From positions 19,734,001 through 19,798,000 of the forward strand of contig OX335649.1 of NCBI GenBank assembly GCA_946894095.1: a stretch of DNA of 64,000 nucleotides. Reading direction: 5' to 3'. Position numbers and translations under genes: made by a program. The notes beneath the pieces were generated by a model. That model was not told the origin of the DNA, did not search any database, and saw nothing but the letters and a program-made list of their open reading frames with translations. This document shows positions 32,761 through 44,181 of this stretch, one piece after another; the stretch's first letter is position 1, and each line of letters opens with the position of its first letter. This stretch comes from Incurvaria masculella (lineage: Eukaryota; Arthropoda; Insecta; Lepidoptera; Incurvariidae).

Positions 32761-32945
32761 AAGTCAGTGCAGTGGGCATGTAATCCAAAGGTTGCAGGTT
32801 CGAATACTGCTTCCGACGAATGTCACGACCAAAAACTTTACCATATCGTATTCAAAATCTGAATACAATGCTTCAAATGTAGATGTCGACTTAGATTAGA
32901 ATTAGAATCGACAACAGCAATGATCATAAAAACTACGGAGTCACA
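32761..32945 (+). mobile_element. Second tRNA-derived SINE family, partial
   Basis: GTGCAGTGGGCATGTAATCC + AAAGGTTGCAGGTTCGAATA + CTGC resembles the 3' two-thirds of a tRNA: an anticodon arm around TGTAATCCAAA and a B box GGTTCGAAT. An unrelated tail follows, with AATGTCACGACC and a TTAGAATTAGAATCGACAAC stretch. The body differs from the main SINE family of this window. The A-box half is degenerate. Confidence 0.5.
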
Positions 32946-33275
32946 ACAATCGGTATGCTCACGAAACGTCAAAGTGCGGTGAAGGAATAAACATGAAGCT
33001 AACGAGGAGACGAAACAATTTGCCCGGGTACGGTGTCCCGCGGGTCCGGTTCACTCCGAGTGACCCGTCCTGTGTGAATGCAGCCAGACGGGCAATGCAT
33101 CGGATCTCGGACGGGAGTCGGGTGCGGCAGAGCGTGTAGTCAAAGCGTCGAGGCGTTCGGAACCGTGCCCGTCGATCGCCTCGCGTGGACTCCTTTGTCG
33201 CGTGTCCCCGCACTGTCGCGCCCTGTCTCCGACGTCGCCTCCTCTTGTCCTGTGGCGTGATAGCGCTTGTTTTGA
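32946..33275. other. GC-rich unassigned sequence
   Basis: No repeat match and no supported frame. Frames at 32959-33213 (-) and 33078-33260 (+) overlap and appear composition-driven. Confidence 0.3.
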
Positions 33276-33677
33276 GCGGCTCGAAGCCTAGTGGGGGACT
33301 GTCCTAGCGTACCAGAGGTCTGGGTTCAATTCCGACATACACCACTGTCTTTCTTTTTCCGAGTTCGATAAGTGCATTTCGTCACGAATGCGAGCTGCTC
33401 CATGGTTCGAAATCCATGTAAAACTGTAGGTCCCCTTCCCCCTACTAGGTGGTAGGGTTTAAGTACGCCCGGGTTGGTACCATCGCATTGGATGAAAGAT
33501 GGTCGAAGCGGCAATGAAAAATTGTCCGTGTTTTCCATCCAGTTCAATATAGCCGTGCTCATAAAGGGAAGGTCCTGGCATGACACCAAATTCCTTCGGG
33601 AATATGGTGTAATGGGCTTATATCATAACGGTAGTTGTGTGGTATTAGCCATCCATGTCAGGTGGCATAAAAAAATA
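33276..33677 (+). mobile_element. tRNA-headed SINE (type 1 head), near full length
   Basis: A box AAGCCTAGTGG, B box GGGTTCAATTCC, linker, shared body and GCATAAAAAAATAA tail. It lacks a few bases of the GCGCGGGGAC stretch after the A box. The frames at 33326-33713 are artefacts of the body. Confidence 0.85.
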
Positions 33678-33944
33678 ATGTTTTTTTTTCGCAATGATTG
33701 GAGAGAACTTTAATTTAAAAACTGCGAGATTACATGCTTTGAATGGTTGGCACGCTCTAAACAAAAATTGCGTAATGTTTTAATCACAAAAATGTATTAG
33801 TAACTTATCCCAATGCTTGAGGACACGTAGAAATATGGGTTACTTTTGCGTATTTTTTTATTTATTAAGGAATCAAACAGTAATTTAAAACACAATTTAT
33901 TGCTATGAGTTTACACCAGCAAAGATTCCGTTAAAATAAAATGT

Positions 33945-34289
33945 CTTTTTTTATGTGACATGGATGCCTAATACCAAACTGACTGTCAGATATTAGTCTA
34001 ACAAGCCACATGGGAACTAGGTGCCATGTCAGGACCTTCCTTATATTGTTCGGCTTCAATAGACTGGATGGAATTTTCATTGCCGCTTCGTTTAAATGTT
34101 ACCAACCCGGGCGGGATCAATCCTACCACCTAAGTAAGTAATGAAGGAAACCCCACGTGGAAGCCAAACTACGGCCAGCCTCAACGGTTGAAAATGGTCA
34201 CCCATCCAGAACCTAACCGCACTCAGAGTTGCTTCACCAAGCGTATCGAATCGCAAGGCGTCGTCGGGCCACTAGGCTACCGAGGCCGA
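33945..34289 (-). mobile_element. 5S-headed chimeric SINE, old copy
   Basis: On the minus strand the A box is TAGCCTAGTGG, identical to the type 1 tRNA head. The diverged 5S part follows (GAAGCAACTCTGAG, then TCTGGATGGGTGACC). The body lost its central GCATTGGATGAACGATGG segment and other pieces. Its A box ties the two head types together. Confidence 0.75.
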
Positions 34290-34748
34290 TATGTAGTAGC
34301 ATGATTCTGTAGTATAGTAGTAGAACTCGTAACCTCACGTGTTATGCAATTGTTGCCATTCCAAAATTTAATCCTTTTAACAGTCTCCGTTTTGAGGCCA
34401 GGCCTATGCTTTGGCCATAATACCCAAATACAAGGCTGGTGTTGCTCACTCGCAGCGTACTTGTACGAACGCGTACAAGTACGCATGTACGTACGTATAG
34501 TCGTAGCGTACCGTCACGCTCCGCTCCCGGCGATCTGTATCGGTAATTGAAAGCAATGAATTCGACCTCAAGGCAAATGGGACGACACGGCGCGGCTGCA
34601 GCGTGCCGGGGTGTGCGGTCGCCGGCTGGCTCGTCTGTGCATGTACGCGTTGTTGTGCAAAAGGAGACCTCGCTCATTTCATTTGAGAGAGCTATCGAGC
34701 TCAAATCATTTATTGACTTATACAACTTATAGATACTCATTATAACAT
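34290..34748. other. GC-rich unassigned sequence with a perfect hairpin
   Basis: 34430-34690 is GC-rich. A perfect 13-bp stem with a 4-nt loop lies at 34455-34484 (GCGTACTTGTACG and its complement). No supported gene; frames at 34342-34830 (-) and 34344-34550 (+) have no domain. Confidence 0.4.
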
Positions 34749-34751
34749 TTA

Positions 34752-34969
34752 GGACCGATTTTTCAATCCTCAGATAGTACTTATCGGACTGATAGTACAA
34801 ATACACGTTGGTCAAAAGACGGATAGTCATTGCCGGGGAATTATATATTCTATTACTATTATCTGACTATAATTTTACCAATAAACATATGAACTTACAA
34901 CATCGGATGGATAAGCAGAAGCGTAAATAAATCCGTCGAATAGTTATCTGACTATTGAAAAATCAGCCC
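34752..34969. mobile_element. MITE family S with TTA target duplication
   Basis: 218 bp between TTA at 34749-34751 and 34970-34972. Inverted ends: GGACCGATTTTTCAAT..TCAGATA on the left and TATCTGACTATTGAAAAATC + AGCCC on the right. Non-coding. The 3-bp T/A duplication suggests a Harbinger-type MITE (inference). Confidence 0.8.
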
Positions 34970-34972
34970 TTA

Positions 34973-36187
34973 GTGATTTTTGTGTAGACACCTATTTTAT
35001 CCTTCTCAGAAAAACAAACAGACATATAACCACTAATATTTTTTTTTGGAAATAGTTGAAACCGGCAAAGTTTCCATTAACATAGTAATAGTTAAATACA
35101 TAGGAAAAGAAGGGGTAAAATACATATATACGTTTGAATAACAGAAATTTCACAAACCAAAAATAAAAGAAGCAGTTTCTCTACAAAATAATTTTCACAA
35201 TTCAAAAGCCAAAATACTAACAAACTATTATGTAATTTATAATTATTCGCAGTCGAAGGACTCGTGAGTATCAACTTTAAGATTCCCTATGTCATGAATT
35301 CTCCCACAAATATGTAGTATTTTACTTTCATATCTTTTCCATTTCAGAGAAAATAAACGATTCCATAATTTGGAGATTTTTTATACCTATATAGGTTTTT
35401 ATCTAAATTATGGATCATTTCTATTTGTATTCTATTTCGCCGAACAATGTTGGTGAATATTTGTTCTAAAGTCAATATTCTTAACGCTCCTACAGCTTTA
35501 CATTACATAAATCAAAATTACAAAAAAATACTTTCAGTTAACGGAAAGTTCGGTGCGTAATATGGAGTCCCCAATTTGGCGTCTACATCGGATAACGCAA
35601 TCGGATCGCCGTTTTTGTCTAAGTCGGATCGCTCTTCCATTCCATACATCCGGAAAGTGTCCTGTCTTAAACGGGACCTCACTCCGATCGTCCAATGGCT
35701 TACGGTATGGTGGGAAGTTACACAACTTGGATGGAATGTAATCTCGGTGGAGTATGTTGCCGTAATTACTGTATGGGAGCGTCCGATGAACCCGTTCCCC
35801 TCTCTAAGTGCTGTGCTAGATTAAACAATCGACGGCACAAACTTTATTGCATAGTATCGAGCACAGTGCCCATTTCGTTTCTGGGTTCAAGTCCTACTGT
35901 GTATTTTTCTCGTGCCTCTCGGACAATGCCACCTGGAAGAACAACTGCTAGCAGCGTATCCCGTTTATCGAAATTTTGGCGCCATTTTTCCCGTCCCATT
36001 GTCACTTTTTCAGGGGCTACAAAAACCATGCCGGCTGGCGAGTTGCTTTTACATAACAATATGATGGCTGAACAATATACTAAAAACCATTCTACGTTTA
36101 ATCTAATAAACAGTTTTAATATTATTATAGAATCTAGTTGTATGTGTTTAGCGTGGCATATTGCATACGTCAGGACCTAATATAAGA
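34973..36187. other. 1.2 kb without a recognised gene
   Basis: AT-rich to about 35540. 35550-36060 is more balanced and open in several frames (35695-36180 +, 161 codons; 35844-36059 -), but neither protein shows a domain I recognise. Confidence 0.3.
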
Positions 36188-36250
36188 CGTGTCCGACGAT
36201 GCCCATGGGCTTTAGAACTTACAACGTGACTGCGAAAACAGTGCCGGCAT
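36188..36250 (-). pseudogene. LINE family O C-terminal scrap
   Basis: GTCCGACGATGCCCATGGGC, then TTTAGAAC and TGCGAAAACAGTGCCGGC, matches the end of the remnant at 566-725 and the one at 63160-63290. Only the extreme end remains. Confidence 0.45.
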
Positions 36251-37135
36251 AGTTTACAGCCCCTATAGATAAAGTATCTAGTGGATCAGTAATTTTGGGC
36301 TATCGACATATTTGGGCTGAAAACCAACCAGTATCAAAATATCTTTCAATTTATAACGAGACTCCTTTGGAAGCTTTTTAGGTCAGCGAATAAAATACTG
36401 CATGCCATTCCTAAAGCTATAATGGTCTTCACGAGTAGATAACAATCCGCGTAGACTGCTATACACCTCCGTTACATAAAACTGAAATGTCGTTGAATTG
36501 TAAGAGCGCACATTGAATTAACATAGAATAGCTTTCAAGGCGCGGCGCGAGGGGGCGCCGGCGGGGCGGCCGCGGCGGGAGGGGGCGAGGGGGGCGCACT
36601 TGAAGAAACGTGGGGAGTAAGTGACAGTTGACACCCGAGGGGTGATAGTTCCAGGCACACGTGTCTTCTGTTTGTCACTTATTGTTTAGGCTGATGACGC
36701 GCTCCGTTCCGACGATGGGTTGACGTGACTGATGAAACCCGGGCATGACTTATATTATTTATTTGCCTTTTTTCTTCGTTTCGTAATTATTTTTTGTATG
36801 TACGCTGTTCTGGATTTTTCTTGGAGATTATTTATGCATAACTAGCTACCCGCGAGTTTCTTCATGCTCGCGAGTAACAAAAAAAAAAAGGTGATGCGAT
36901 ACCAAGAACACCCTCGCTGGGCTAATCGGAAGATTGCCCGAACATTGTAATGAAATCACTCACGACGCAAAAAAAAGGACCTTTTTCGTTAGTAATCCTT
37001 AGGTTCCCGTCGCAATGAGCGAAAAAAGGACCTGGATCTGGTGTCTGTCGTTCACACGCATTTTATCCCGAATTGTTCACCTATTAATGGTTGTTTTAAC
37101 ATTCTAAAAAAAATATACCGATATAGATACACTCT
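36251..37135. other. No gene recognised; GC-rich patch
   Basis: 36535-36605 is an extreme G/C tract (for example GGGGCGCCGGCGGGGCGGCC) with G-quadruplex potential. The rest is unassigned. Confidence 0.4.
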
Positions 37136-37542
37136 GCGACTCGTAGCCTAGTGGCGCGGAGACTGGCCTAGCGTACCAGAGGTCTGGGTTCAATTGCTCG
37201 CCCCGACATGCACCACTGTCTTTTTCTTTCTGAGTTCAGTGCATTTCGTCACGAATGCGAGCTGCTCTATGGTTCAGATTCCATGTAAAACGGTAGGTCC
37301 CCTTGCCCTACTAGGTGGTAGGGTTTAAGCCCGCCCGGGTTGGTACCATCGCATTGGATGAAAAGATAGTCGAAACGGCAATGAAAAAATGCCGTGTTTT
37401 CCATCCAGTTCAATGTAGCCATGATCATAAAGGGAATGTCCTGGCATGGCACCTAATTCCTTCGGGAATGTGTTGTATTGGGCTAATATCATAACGGTAA
37501 TTGTGTAGTATTAGCCATCCGTGTCAGGTAGCATAAAAAAAA
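37136..37542 (+). mobile_element. tRNA-headed SINE (type 1 head), near full length
   Basis: A box TAGCCTAGTGG, then GGGTTCAATTGCTCGCCCC, in which the B box appears to carry a short insertion. Linker, shared body and GCATAAAAAAAAC tail follow. Confidence 0.85.
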
Positions 37543-38310
37543 CTTATGTTGTTGTGCAGCAACTAATTATTTTTACTGAAAACGTAATACTTTTTGAGAA
37601 AATTTAGATTTAATAACAAAATAATCGTCAGACCAGAGCGAATTTCTTAAATGTCCAGCAGTGACGGGACCCTCGGCACATGACCACGTTCACGCTTGAC
37701 CGGTTTTTTCAAGTTGTTAACTTAACGGTGTATCGAGTTTGCTGTTAGGCTAAGTTACTTAGACTTATTTAGATTTAGACTAAGCCATGTCTAGTAAAGA
37801 CCAGGTACACAACCATTTATTGAAAAATCTCCTACAAATGTATCATCAATCATTATTCCCTCAGGACTCATGTTTTAAAAAAACGTTTTATGTCAACCTA
37901 TTTCTTTGATATTCTTTTGGAAATGTTTTTTGCATGGTATAATAGAAGAAGCTGCATGAATTTAAATGTTTGGGTTGTAATTATCCCTCGATATGCTTTA
38001 TAAAAGTAAATCTCTATCAAACACTGAAACTTTTAATGAAAAAAAAAAGGACCATACAAAAGTAATTAACTACAAAAAAGTTCTCAGATAAGTTCATGAG
38101 CACGAATAAGTGTTCCAGGAGCGCTTTTTAAAATCCAGTCATAAATTAGTCAGCGCTCTTCTCGAAATTAATTCAAGCGAGGTCAAGGCGATTCTAAGTT
38201 TTATGGATTCATACTTTGAAGCCAGCTTTATTTGAACAGTTCGAAATTGGTCCGTGATTGACATCCTTCAATTTTCATTATGTAAATGTGGATAAAATGC
38301 GTAAAATGTG
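37543..38310. other. No gene recognised
   Basis: AT-rich unassigned sequence. Confidence 0.35.
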
Positions 38311-38620
38311 AGAAAATATGTGACGGAATTTGATTAATTGTGCACCAATCAGAAGCCGATGTGAAATATTCTACCCATTAAGGTTGCAGATGTTTTGACG
38401 TAGGGCCGAGTGCACGAAAGGACAAAACATCAAAATCGACGTCAACGGATGATTAAACACGTCACTTTGTATGGACAGTATGGAAGGAACTCAATGCGGT
38501 TCACTTAAAGTGACGTGTTTGAACATTGATTAACTCGGCCGTCTCTTCGTGCAATCGGGGAATAACCGTTTTTTTTTTGTGCACAATTGATCGAATTGCC
38601 TAACTTATTTTCTAAATTGT
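38311..38620. mobile_element. Family K MITE interrupted by a family G MITE
   Basis: The left K arm (GTGACGGAATTTGATTAATT + GTGCACCAATC, to about 38400) and the right K arm (TGTGCACAATTGATCGAATT + GCC, 38579-38602) flank a G element at 38403-38560 (GGGCCGAGTGCACGAAAGG to GTGCAATCGGGG). A clear nested pair. The G copy keeps its CACGTCACTTT / AAAGTGACGTG stem. Confidence 0.75.
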
Positions 38621-38624
38621 TACT

Positions 38625-38983
38625 TCTTTATTGTAATATTATTCATTTTAATTTTCTTTGCTATTTTGATATTGATACATTTGTTTTATGTATTTTGTTA
38701 ATTTTAAATACTGCTAGCACATGTTGTGCTTACTACTTGTAGGATGTTTCATAAGATATTGTTACTATACGTGTTGTTGTTGTTTTTAATGTGATTCAAT
38801 CGAGTAATCCTGTATGTAAGCCAATAAATAAATAAATAAAAATCCCCGGTGGTGTAGGTATCTACGAAACGATAGCTAAACTCAATTATTTCATTGAAAG
38901 CAGAAGCATAGGTTGCGGGACAAAGATGTTCCCTGCGAGCTATGTTCGCCGTGGTACCAGTTAGCAGATTGCATCAGAGCCCG
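38625..38983. other. No gene recognised; AAAT repeat
   Basis: AT-rich, ending in an AATAAATAAATAAATAAA run at about 38823-38840 after CCTGTATGTAAGCC. This resembles the 3' end of a LINE on the plus strand, but no coding part is recognisable. Confidence 0.35.
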
Positions 38984-39324
38984 TAGTCCCAGTTGTCACT
39001 TAAATTGGCGTTTACGCCAAACCTATCGACTGGCGTTTTAAAATGTATGGAGAAATTGAAAATTGCGCGCAGTGGGCGTTAAGCGAATTACCATTTGCGA
39101 GTCCGAGTGTGATTTGACAGTTTACTCAACGTCGCCGTAAATACGTCGACTTTGCCGTTTACGCGCCGACTCTGCGTTTTCATACAAATCGGAAGTCCGA
39201 GTTTGACTTTGACAGCTTGAATAAGTAAAACCACAGATTATCTAGTAACAACTTATATGGAGTTTGACGTTTTTACGGAACTTCGAAGTTCTCCTAACGC
39301 CAGTTTAGGTGACAACTGGGACTA
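38984..39324. mobile_element. MITE family F, full length
   Basis: 341 bp with a perfect 16-bp terminal repeat: TAGTCCCAGTTGTCAC on the left and GTGACAACTGGGACTA on the right. The pairing continues imperfectly through TTAAATTGGCGTTTACG / CTAACGCCAGTTTAGG. Non-coding. Confidence 0.87.
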
Positions 39325-39639
39325 GCAGCTCTGGTAGTTGTTCCGCTAACGGTAAATTCCGTGTACGGTAACCTCCGACCCGTGCCATTCGCAGTGACTC
39401 GAGGCGACGGCGATGCGGTGGGAAGCGACCTAGCGTTCTAGCTGCCGTGAAGGTTAGAAGCACTAGAGGATAACATCTGTTTTCCAAGCCGGTTTGTTCG
39501 CTCAGAACGTGAATTTGAACCAAATGGACTGCTAGACGCCCTCCCTACGGACCCGTCCTACCATTGCTCGACGCATATATGGCCGGGATTCCTACCTCTC
39601 CTATTCTTCTAACCTACTCATGGTTTACATTTCTCCTAT

Positions 39640-40290
39640 AGGAACCCACCCGTCATGTAAATAAGTGGATCCTTAATTCACAGGGTTGGTAAAATGTGGA
39701 ATGCACTTGGTGCCGAGCCATTTTACCCAAACTATAACGTGGAGTCTGGTAAACGCGGTGTGAACAAACATGTCCATAGATAGAAAGTAAAATTCTCACT
39801 GCACAGTGGGCATCCGATCAAACGTCTGACCCGGTATAGCCATTTAAAAAGCGGATGGGATTAGAGAGATCCTGATTTGCTTCCACTGCTTGCTGTCTAC
39901 GAGCTCGGGAGTCGTAAGGCCTATAAATTACACCATCTTCTATCGTCTTTACTATGGAGAATGTTCGTAGAAGCTGCATAACGCTGTTCCGCCGGTCTCC
40001 TTTCTACCTTCGGTCAACGCGGCCCAGGGAGAAAATGCACAAATTCACAGTCGACATTCCAAAAATAATAACCCACCGATCATCTAGATCCTTTATCTAT
40101 AGGGTTGGTTAACAATTGAATGAACTCCCTTCCGAGGTATTTCCCTCAAATTACGACCCGGGGTCCTTCAAATATGGTGTGAAGAAGCACCTGGCCGGTC
40201 GGCATAGGTTTCGCAGCCCCCCTAAATGTTCGAAAACCCATGGGCAACGTCGGGCACCTGGCGTACGCCATATGCCGCGCTTAATATAAA
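39640..40290 (+). pseudogene. LINE family O C-terminal remnants, two in tandem
   Basis: The plus strand has two related tail fragments. At about 39695-39780: IHRVGKMWNALGAEPFYPNY, then KRGVNKHVH. At about 40080-40290: RSSRSFIYRVG, a stop, then LNELPSEVFPSNYDPGSFK + YGVKKHLAGRHRFRSPPK and, further on, THGQRR. These follow the known order F.R.A..WN.LP..VFP..Y....FK..V..HL.GR of lepidopteran RT C termini. In-frame stops show decay. The segment between (39940-40080) has ENVRRSC-like sequence in another frame and may belong too. Confidence 0.55.
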
Positions 40291-41398
40291 AAACGAATTT
40301 ATTCTCGACGCGCTTTAACCACTGCCGCTTCTTTAAATGGTCCAAATAGTAGAGTTTATTTCGACGTACGCAGTTACATCTCGAAATCCTCGCAATGATC
40401 AACACAGCGTTCAATTGTTAAGTAATCCCTGAATATAAAACAAAAAAGGTAAGGACACCTGCTTGTTAATATCGAATATAAAATTCGATTCGACGGTAAA
40501 TCTCGTAAACCGAAATGACCTAATAGTTGATACTTGTTGCGTGATTTTTAATCGATTTTGTCCTTGTTATAAACATAATCTTAAAGCACTTTTCTCTGCA
40601 GCATTCGCGGAGGCTTATCGGAAAATCAATTTCCGTTGCAAGCCGCTTGTGTAATCGATTTCCCTCCGTGAAATTAAAATGTGTTCTCACTAGAAGGTAC
40701 CGTAAGTGTATGTGCGTTTGTACTTATACGCTTGGTTATTCGGCTCGTTCACAGGAACACACGGAATCTGGGCATCTCTGCATATGTATGACCCGCCGTT
40801 TATGCGTTATCATACAAGTACGATGAAGGACTCAAAAGTAATAGGATAACCGCGAAATATATAAGTATGTATTATGGGACATCGTACCACTTTTGATGAT
40901 CCAAAGTGAAAATAGTTTGTCCGTTACATAATGTTCGACTTATAACGAACGGCAAATTATCATTGAATTGCTCCCGAGCAAAAACCTCTTATGGTTTGAC
41001 ACACTTTAAAAAAGTATCAAATAACAAGCCCTGCAGACATTTGTTCTTACTCCTCTTAAACATGGCAAAATGTATTTCAGAGGATTAAAAAAATATTTAA
41101 CAGGACCAAAAATTCTAAATAAACATTGACGTCAGAACCAGCAGCACCAGCAATATGCTCAGTTGGTATTCAACAAAAAAAACCTCGAATTTTTTGTGAT
41201 CCCAAACATATTTGCAACGCTGTATATCCAAAAATTCAAAACTTCCTAAATTATTGTATCAATACTGGTTCCCATTTAGTACATAATTCTAATGTCAATG
41301 AAATGTAACTGTGATGTCTCTATTTGCAAAAAACCAAAGCCCCACATAGTTTTGTATCATATAAAAGTACTCGTCAGCCCATTGGCATTGGCAATGAC
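40291..41398. other. 1.1 kb without a recognised gene
   Basis: AT-rich unassigned sequence. Short frames (40463-40654, 40906-41088, 41126-41308) show no domain. Confidence 0.35.
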
Positions 41399-41516
41399 TG
41401 ACTGTGGTTCGAATTCCACGTAAAACCCGCCAGGATTGGTACCATCGCATGAATGAAGGATGGTCGAAGCAGCAATGAAAATGGTCCTGGTTTCATATAG
41501 CTGTGCAAAATAAATA
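41399..41516 (+). mobile_element. SINE body fragment
   Basis: GTGGTTCGAATTCCACGTAA, then CCAGGATTGGTACCATCGCA and GGATGGTCGAAGCAGCAATG, is part of the shared SINE body with large deletions. Whether its head was 5S- or tRNA-type cannot be told. Confidence 0.65.
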
Positions 41517-41520
41517 AAAA

Positions 41521-42116
41521 ATTAACAAAAAAAATAACCGACTTCAAAGAAAAAGCACTAAAAAGTAAAAAATTATTGGCATTTTTGTAGTTACGATTTT
41601 TGGGTATATTTTTGAGTCGGCGTCAGCCGGGCACGCGCTGCGCCAATCAATAGAACCTTGGCTACCTTGGCTCACACCGACTCAAAAAATAACAAAAATC
41701 GTAACTACAAAAATGGCAATTATTTTTTACTTTTTAGTGCTTTTTCTTTGAAGTCGGTTATTTTTTTTGTTAATTTTGTTTTTATTTGTTTATTTTTAGT
41801 GAATCTGAAGTACACTTACTAATTTGTACACGTCCTTTCCAATAAAAAAAGAATCACCGAAATCGGTTGGCGTTATATTGAGTTATTCGTCCATTTGTCG
41901 CGCACATCTTAATACAAATTTAAGACTTTTATGATTTTCTCATGGATATCATTGTCAGAACTTAACCAAATTAAAATGGGACCACTTGGGAAGCACTAGC
42001 TTTCATTTAAAAAAAAATCAGCAAAATCGGTTCACCCACGCAAAAGTTATGAGGTAACAAACATAAAAAAAAATTCAGACGAATTGATAACCTCCTCCTT
42101 TTTTGAAGTCGGTTAA
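41521..42116. mobile_element. Dispersed element L ('AACCGACTTC' family) with ~100-bp hairpin
   Basis: TAACCGACTTCAAAGAAAAAG (about 41535) through to CCTCCTCCTTTTTTGAAGTCGG at 42112. I know this GACTTCAAAAAAGGAGGAGG signature as a highly repeated lepidopteran sequence. Its left part is a near-perfect inverted repeat: 41521-41620 mirrors 41679-41776 around a ~60-nt GC-rich spacer. Non-coding. Confidence 0.7.
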
Positions 42117-42366
42117 AAATAGCTCCTAGCTCCCATCTGGTTTATTGTGCTAATATGTTGGTGGTTGCGGTATTTTAAACCATCCTCGTTTAATACAATA
42201 CTCGTATATATAACCCTCCTCTTGGCTTCGCCATAGTGAGGTGAAAACAATGCTTTCCTTAAGTAAGTAGGTAACTACATTTAGGGATGTTTCTGGTAAT
42301 GCAAAGTGTGCAATATTTCTTAAATAAATGTGCTTTCAGCTGCATTGCCATAGTACAGGCACGGAT
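42117..42366. other. No gene recognised
   Basis: Short unassigned interval between element L and the LINE fragment. Confidence 0.35.
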
Positions 42367-43150
42367 TCGTATTTGTATTTGTATTTGTATTTATGAATCC
42401 TCCTTTGGGACGCAGGGAACACTTGGAATCGTCAAAACATTTAAAATTAAATACAATAGCATGAAAGCATAAATAATATAGTAACAGTTGAAATACAATA
42501 ATAAATATTAAATTCATAGCATCAATAGAATTTTCAGGATATTTGTCACATACATTAAAATTACATCAAGCAGCATCAATAGAATTGTCAAGAATAAAAC
42601 AGTAGGCAAAACTAAAAGATAAAATAAGTTCAATAAATTATTTGGAAAATAAAAATAAAAAATGATCATTGTTACAAAATTAAAAAATAAAAATAATGAG
42701 TAGTGTAATTATTTCAATTACGTCCTAGCAAGATTGCGATTCTGACTATGTCTTAGTCAGATATTCTTCGATAGTATAGCACTCATTTTTAATCAATTTC
42801 TTCTTAACTGCTTGTTTGAAACTCTTGCCAGTTAATTCCTTAATATTTTCAGGTAAATGATTGTAGAACCTTATACTATTACATAAAAAGCTTTTAGAAA
42901 TTTTAGCAAGTCTGCACTGGGGGTTTGCAATGTTGTTTCTATTTCGAGTGGGGTAATCATGAAAATTTGAGTTCAGCGGTGTCTCAAGGCTGTGTTTTCG
43001 AGCGTAAAGAATGTTGTTGTAAATATAGAGACTCGACATTGTCATGATTCCCGTCTCTGCAAAGTGGTTTCTACAGGATTCAAGAGAATGAAGAGCCGGA
43101 AGCTTCCGAAGTATCAAGAAGAACTCGACGGCAGGGATTTTGTTACGCAT
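42367..43150 (-). pseudogene. LINE RT C-terminal fragment with hexamer tail
   Basis: The minus strand gives ~134 codons. After an unclear start come HSLESCRNHFAETGIMTM + SSLYIYNNILYARKH, then YPTRNRNNI, then KSFLCNSIRFYNHLPENIKE and FKQAVKKKLI. This matches the region after the thumb of CR1/Jockey-type reverse transcriptases (SC...F.E..I.T....YIY..L.Y.R......R......L......S.......YN.LP). The 3' end is a (TACAAA)n hexamer run at 42367-42393. No catalytic domain; 5'-truncated. Related to 59149-59418. Confidence 0.72.
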
Positions 43151-43556
43151 TTTTTTTATATTCCTTCAAACTCCCTCTTCGATGCTATTGACACCTACGC
43201 TACGATTCTGTTGTTCGGTTCGCTGACAGCGAAGCTTACAAGCCCTCATGACACTGACACACGGAGGCCGATCTCCGTGCACTGACACGATCATCAACGC
43301 CGAAACGCTTTACAGAGCAATGAGTGTATGTATGTAAACCTGCTTGAAGATGGTTCGGTTCGTGTCAGGGTTTATATTTTGCCGAAACTGTTTTCTTTTT
43401 TTCGCGAAAACAAAACATTTTTTGCCTGTTATCATTGTTCGCATTTTTCTGGGAATTTTAAAAGTCTATCCGAACTGTCAGTTAGTTTCGAAACCACTAA
43501 TACCTTTTCTGTTGTTACACTTCATTCTTATTAGTCATTAAACACTTATACAATTT
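43151..43556. other. No gene recognised
   Basis: Unassigned. Overlapping frames at 42992-43285 and 43328-43541 have no domain. Confidence 0.35.
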
Positions 43557-43870
43557 AAAAAAAACCGGCCAAGTGCGAGTCGGACTCGCACACGAAGGGT
43601 TCCGTACCATCGTAAAAAATGTATACAAAAAAATCACGTTTTTTGTATGGGGACCCCCTTTAATTTTAATTATTTCTTAATCTTTCCTATTTGTTGTTAT
43701 AGCGGCAAAATAAATACACACTCTGTTAAAATATCAGCTGTCTATCTGTTACGGTTACTGAGATACAGCCCTGTGACAGACGGACAGACGGACGGACGGA
43801 CGGACGGACGGACAGCGGAGGCTTAGTAATAGGGTTCCGTTTTCACTCTTTGGGTACGGAACCCTAAAAA
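43557..43870 (+). mobile_element. Repeat family E, well preserved
   Basis: AAAACCGGCCAAGTGCGAGTC to GGGTACGGAACCCTAAAAAA, with about six ACGG units. Near-identical to the copy at 10396 outside the tract. Confidence 0.82.
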
Positions 43871-44181
43871 ATATCATAAGATGACATTTCACACTGGTAT
43901 CGTATCTCACCGAAAAAATAATTGACACGGAGATCGTCGATCTCCGTGTTGCAAGGCGATGAATTGTTACATTTTCTTGCACATTATGTAGGGCTATATG
44001 TTGGTAATACACGATATGTTAAAACACTCGTAATTTTTGCATTGCTCTGCTATTTTGAAAACGAATTGCGTACATATTTGCCTAGTTGACAGTATTATTG
44101 GTACCATTCAGCTGGTCTGATAATAGAGTCGAATCGTAGTCATATGGACCTCAAATACGCTTTGGATAAGGAAGACAGACA
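43871..44181. other. No gene recognised
   Basis: Unassigned. GGAGATCGTCGATCTCC (43929-43945) is a short palindrome. Confidence 0.35.

Noticed and set aside
35695..36180. 161-codon plus frame as a gene
   Set aside because: No domain, biased and Cys-scattered composition, overlapping open minus frame, and no splice or promoter context.
43755..44012. 85-codon frame with RCPSVRPSVRLSVC
   Set aside because: Translation of the (ACGG)n tract of repeat E.
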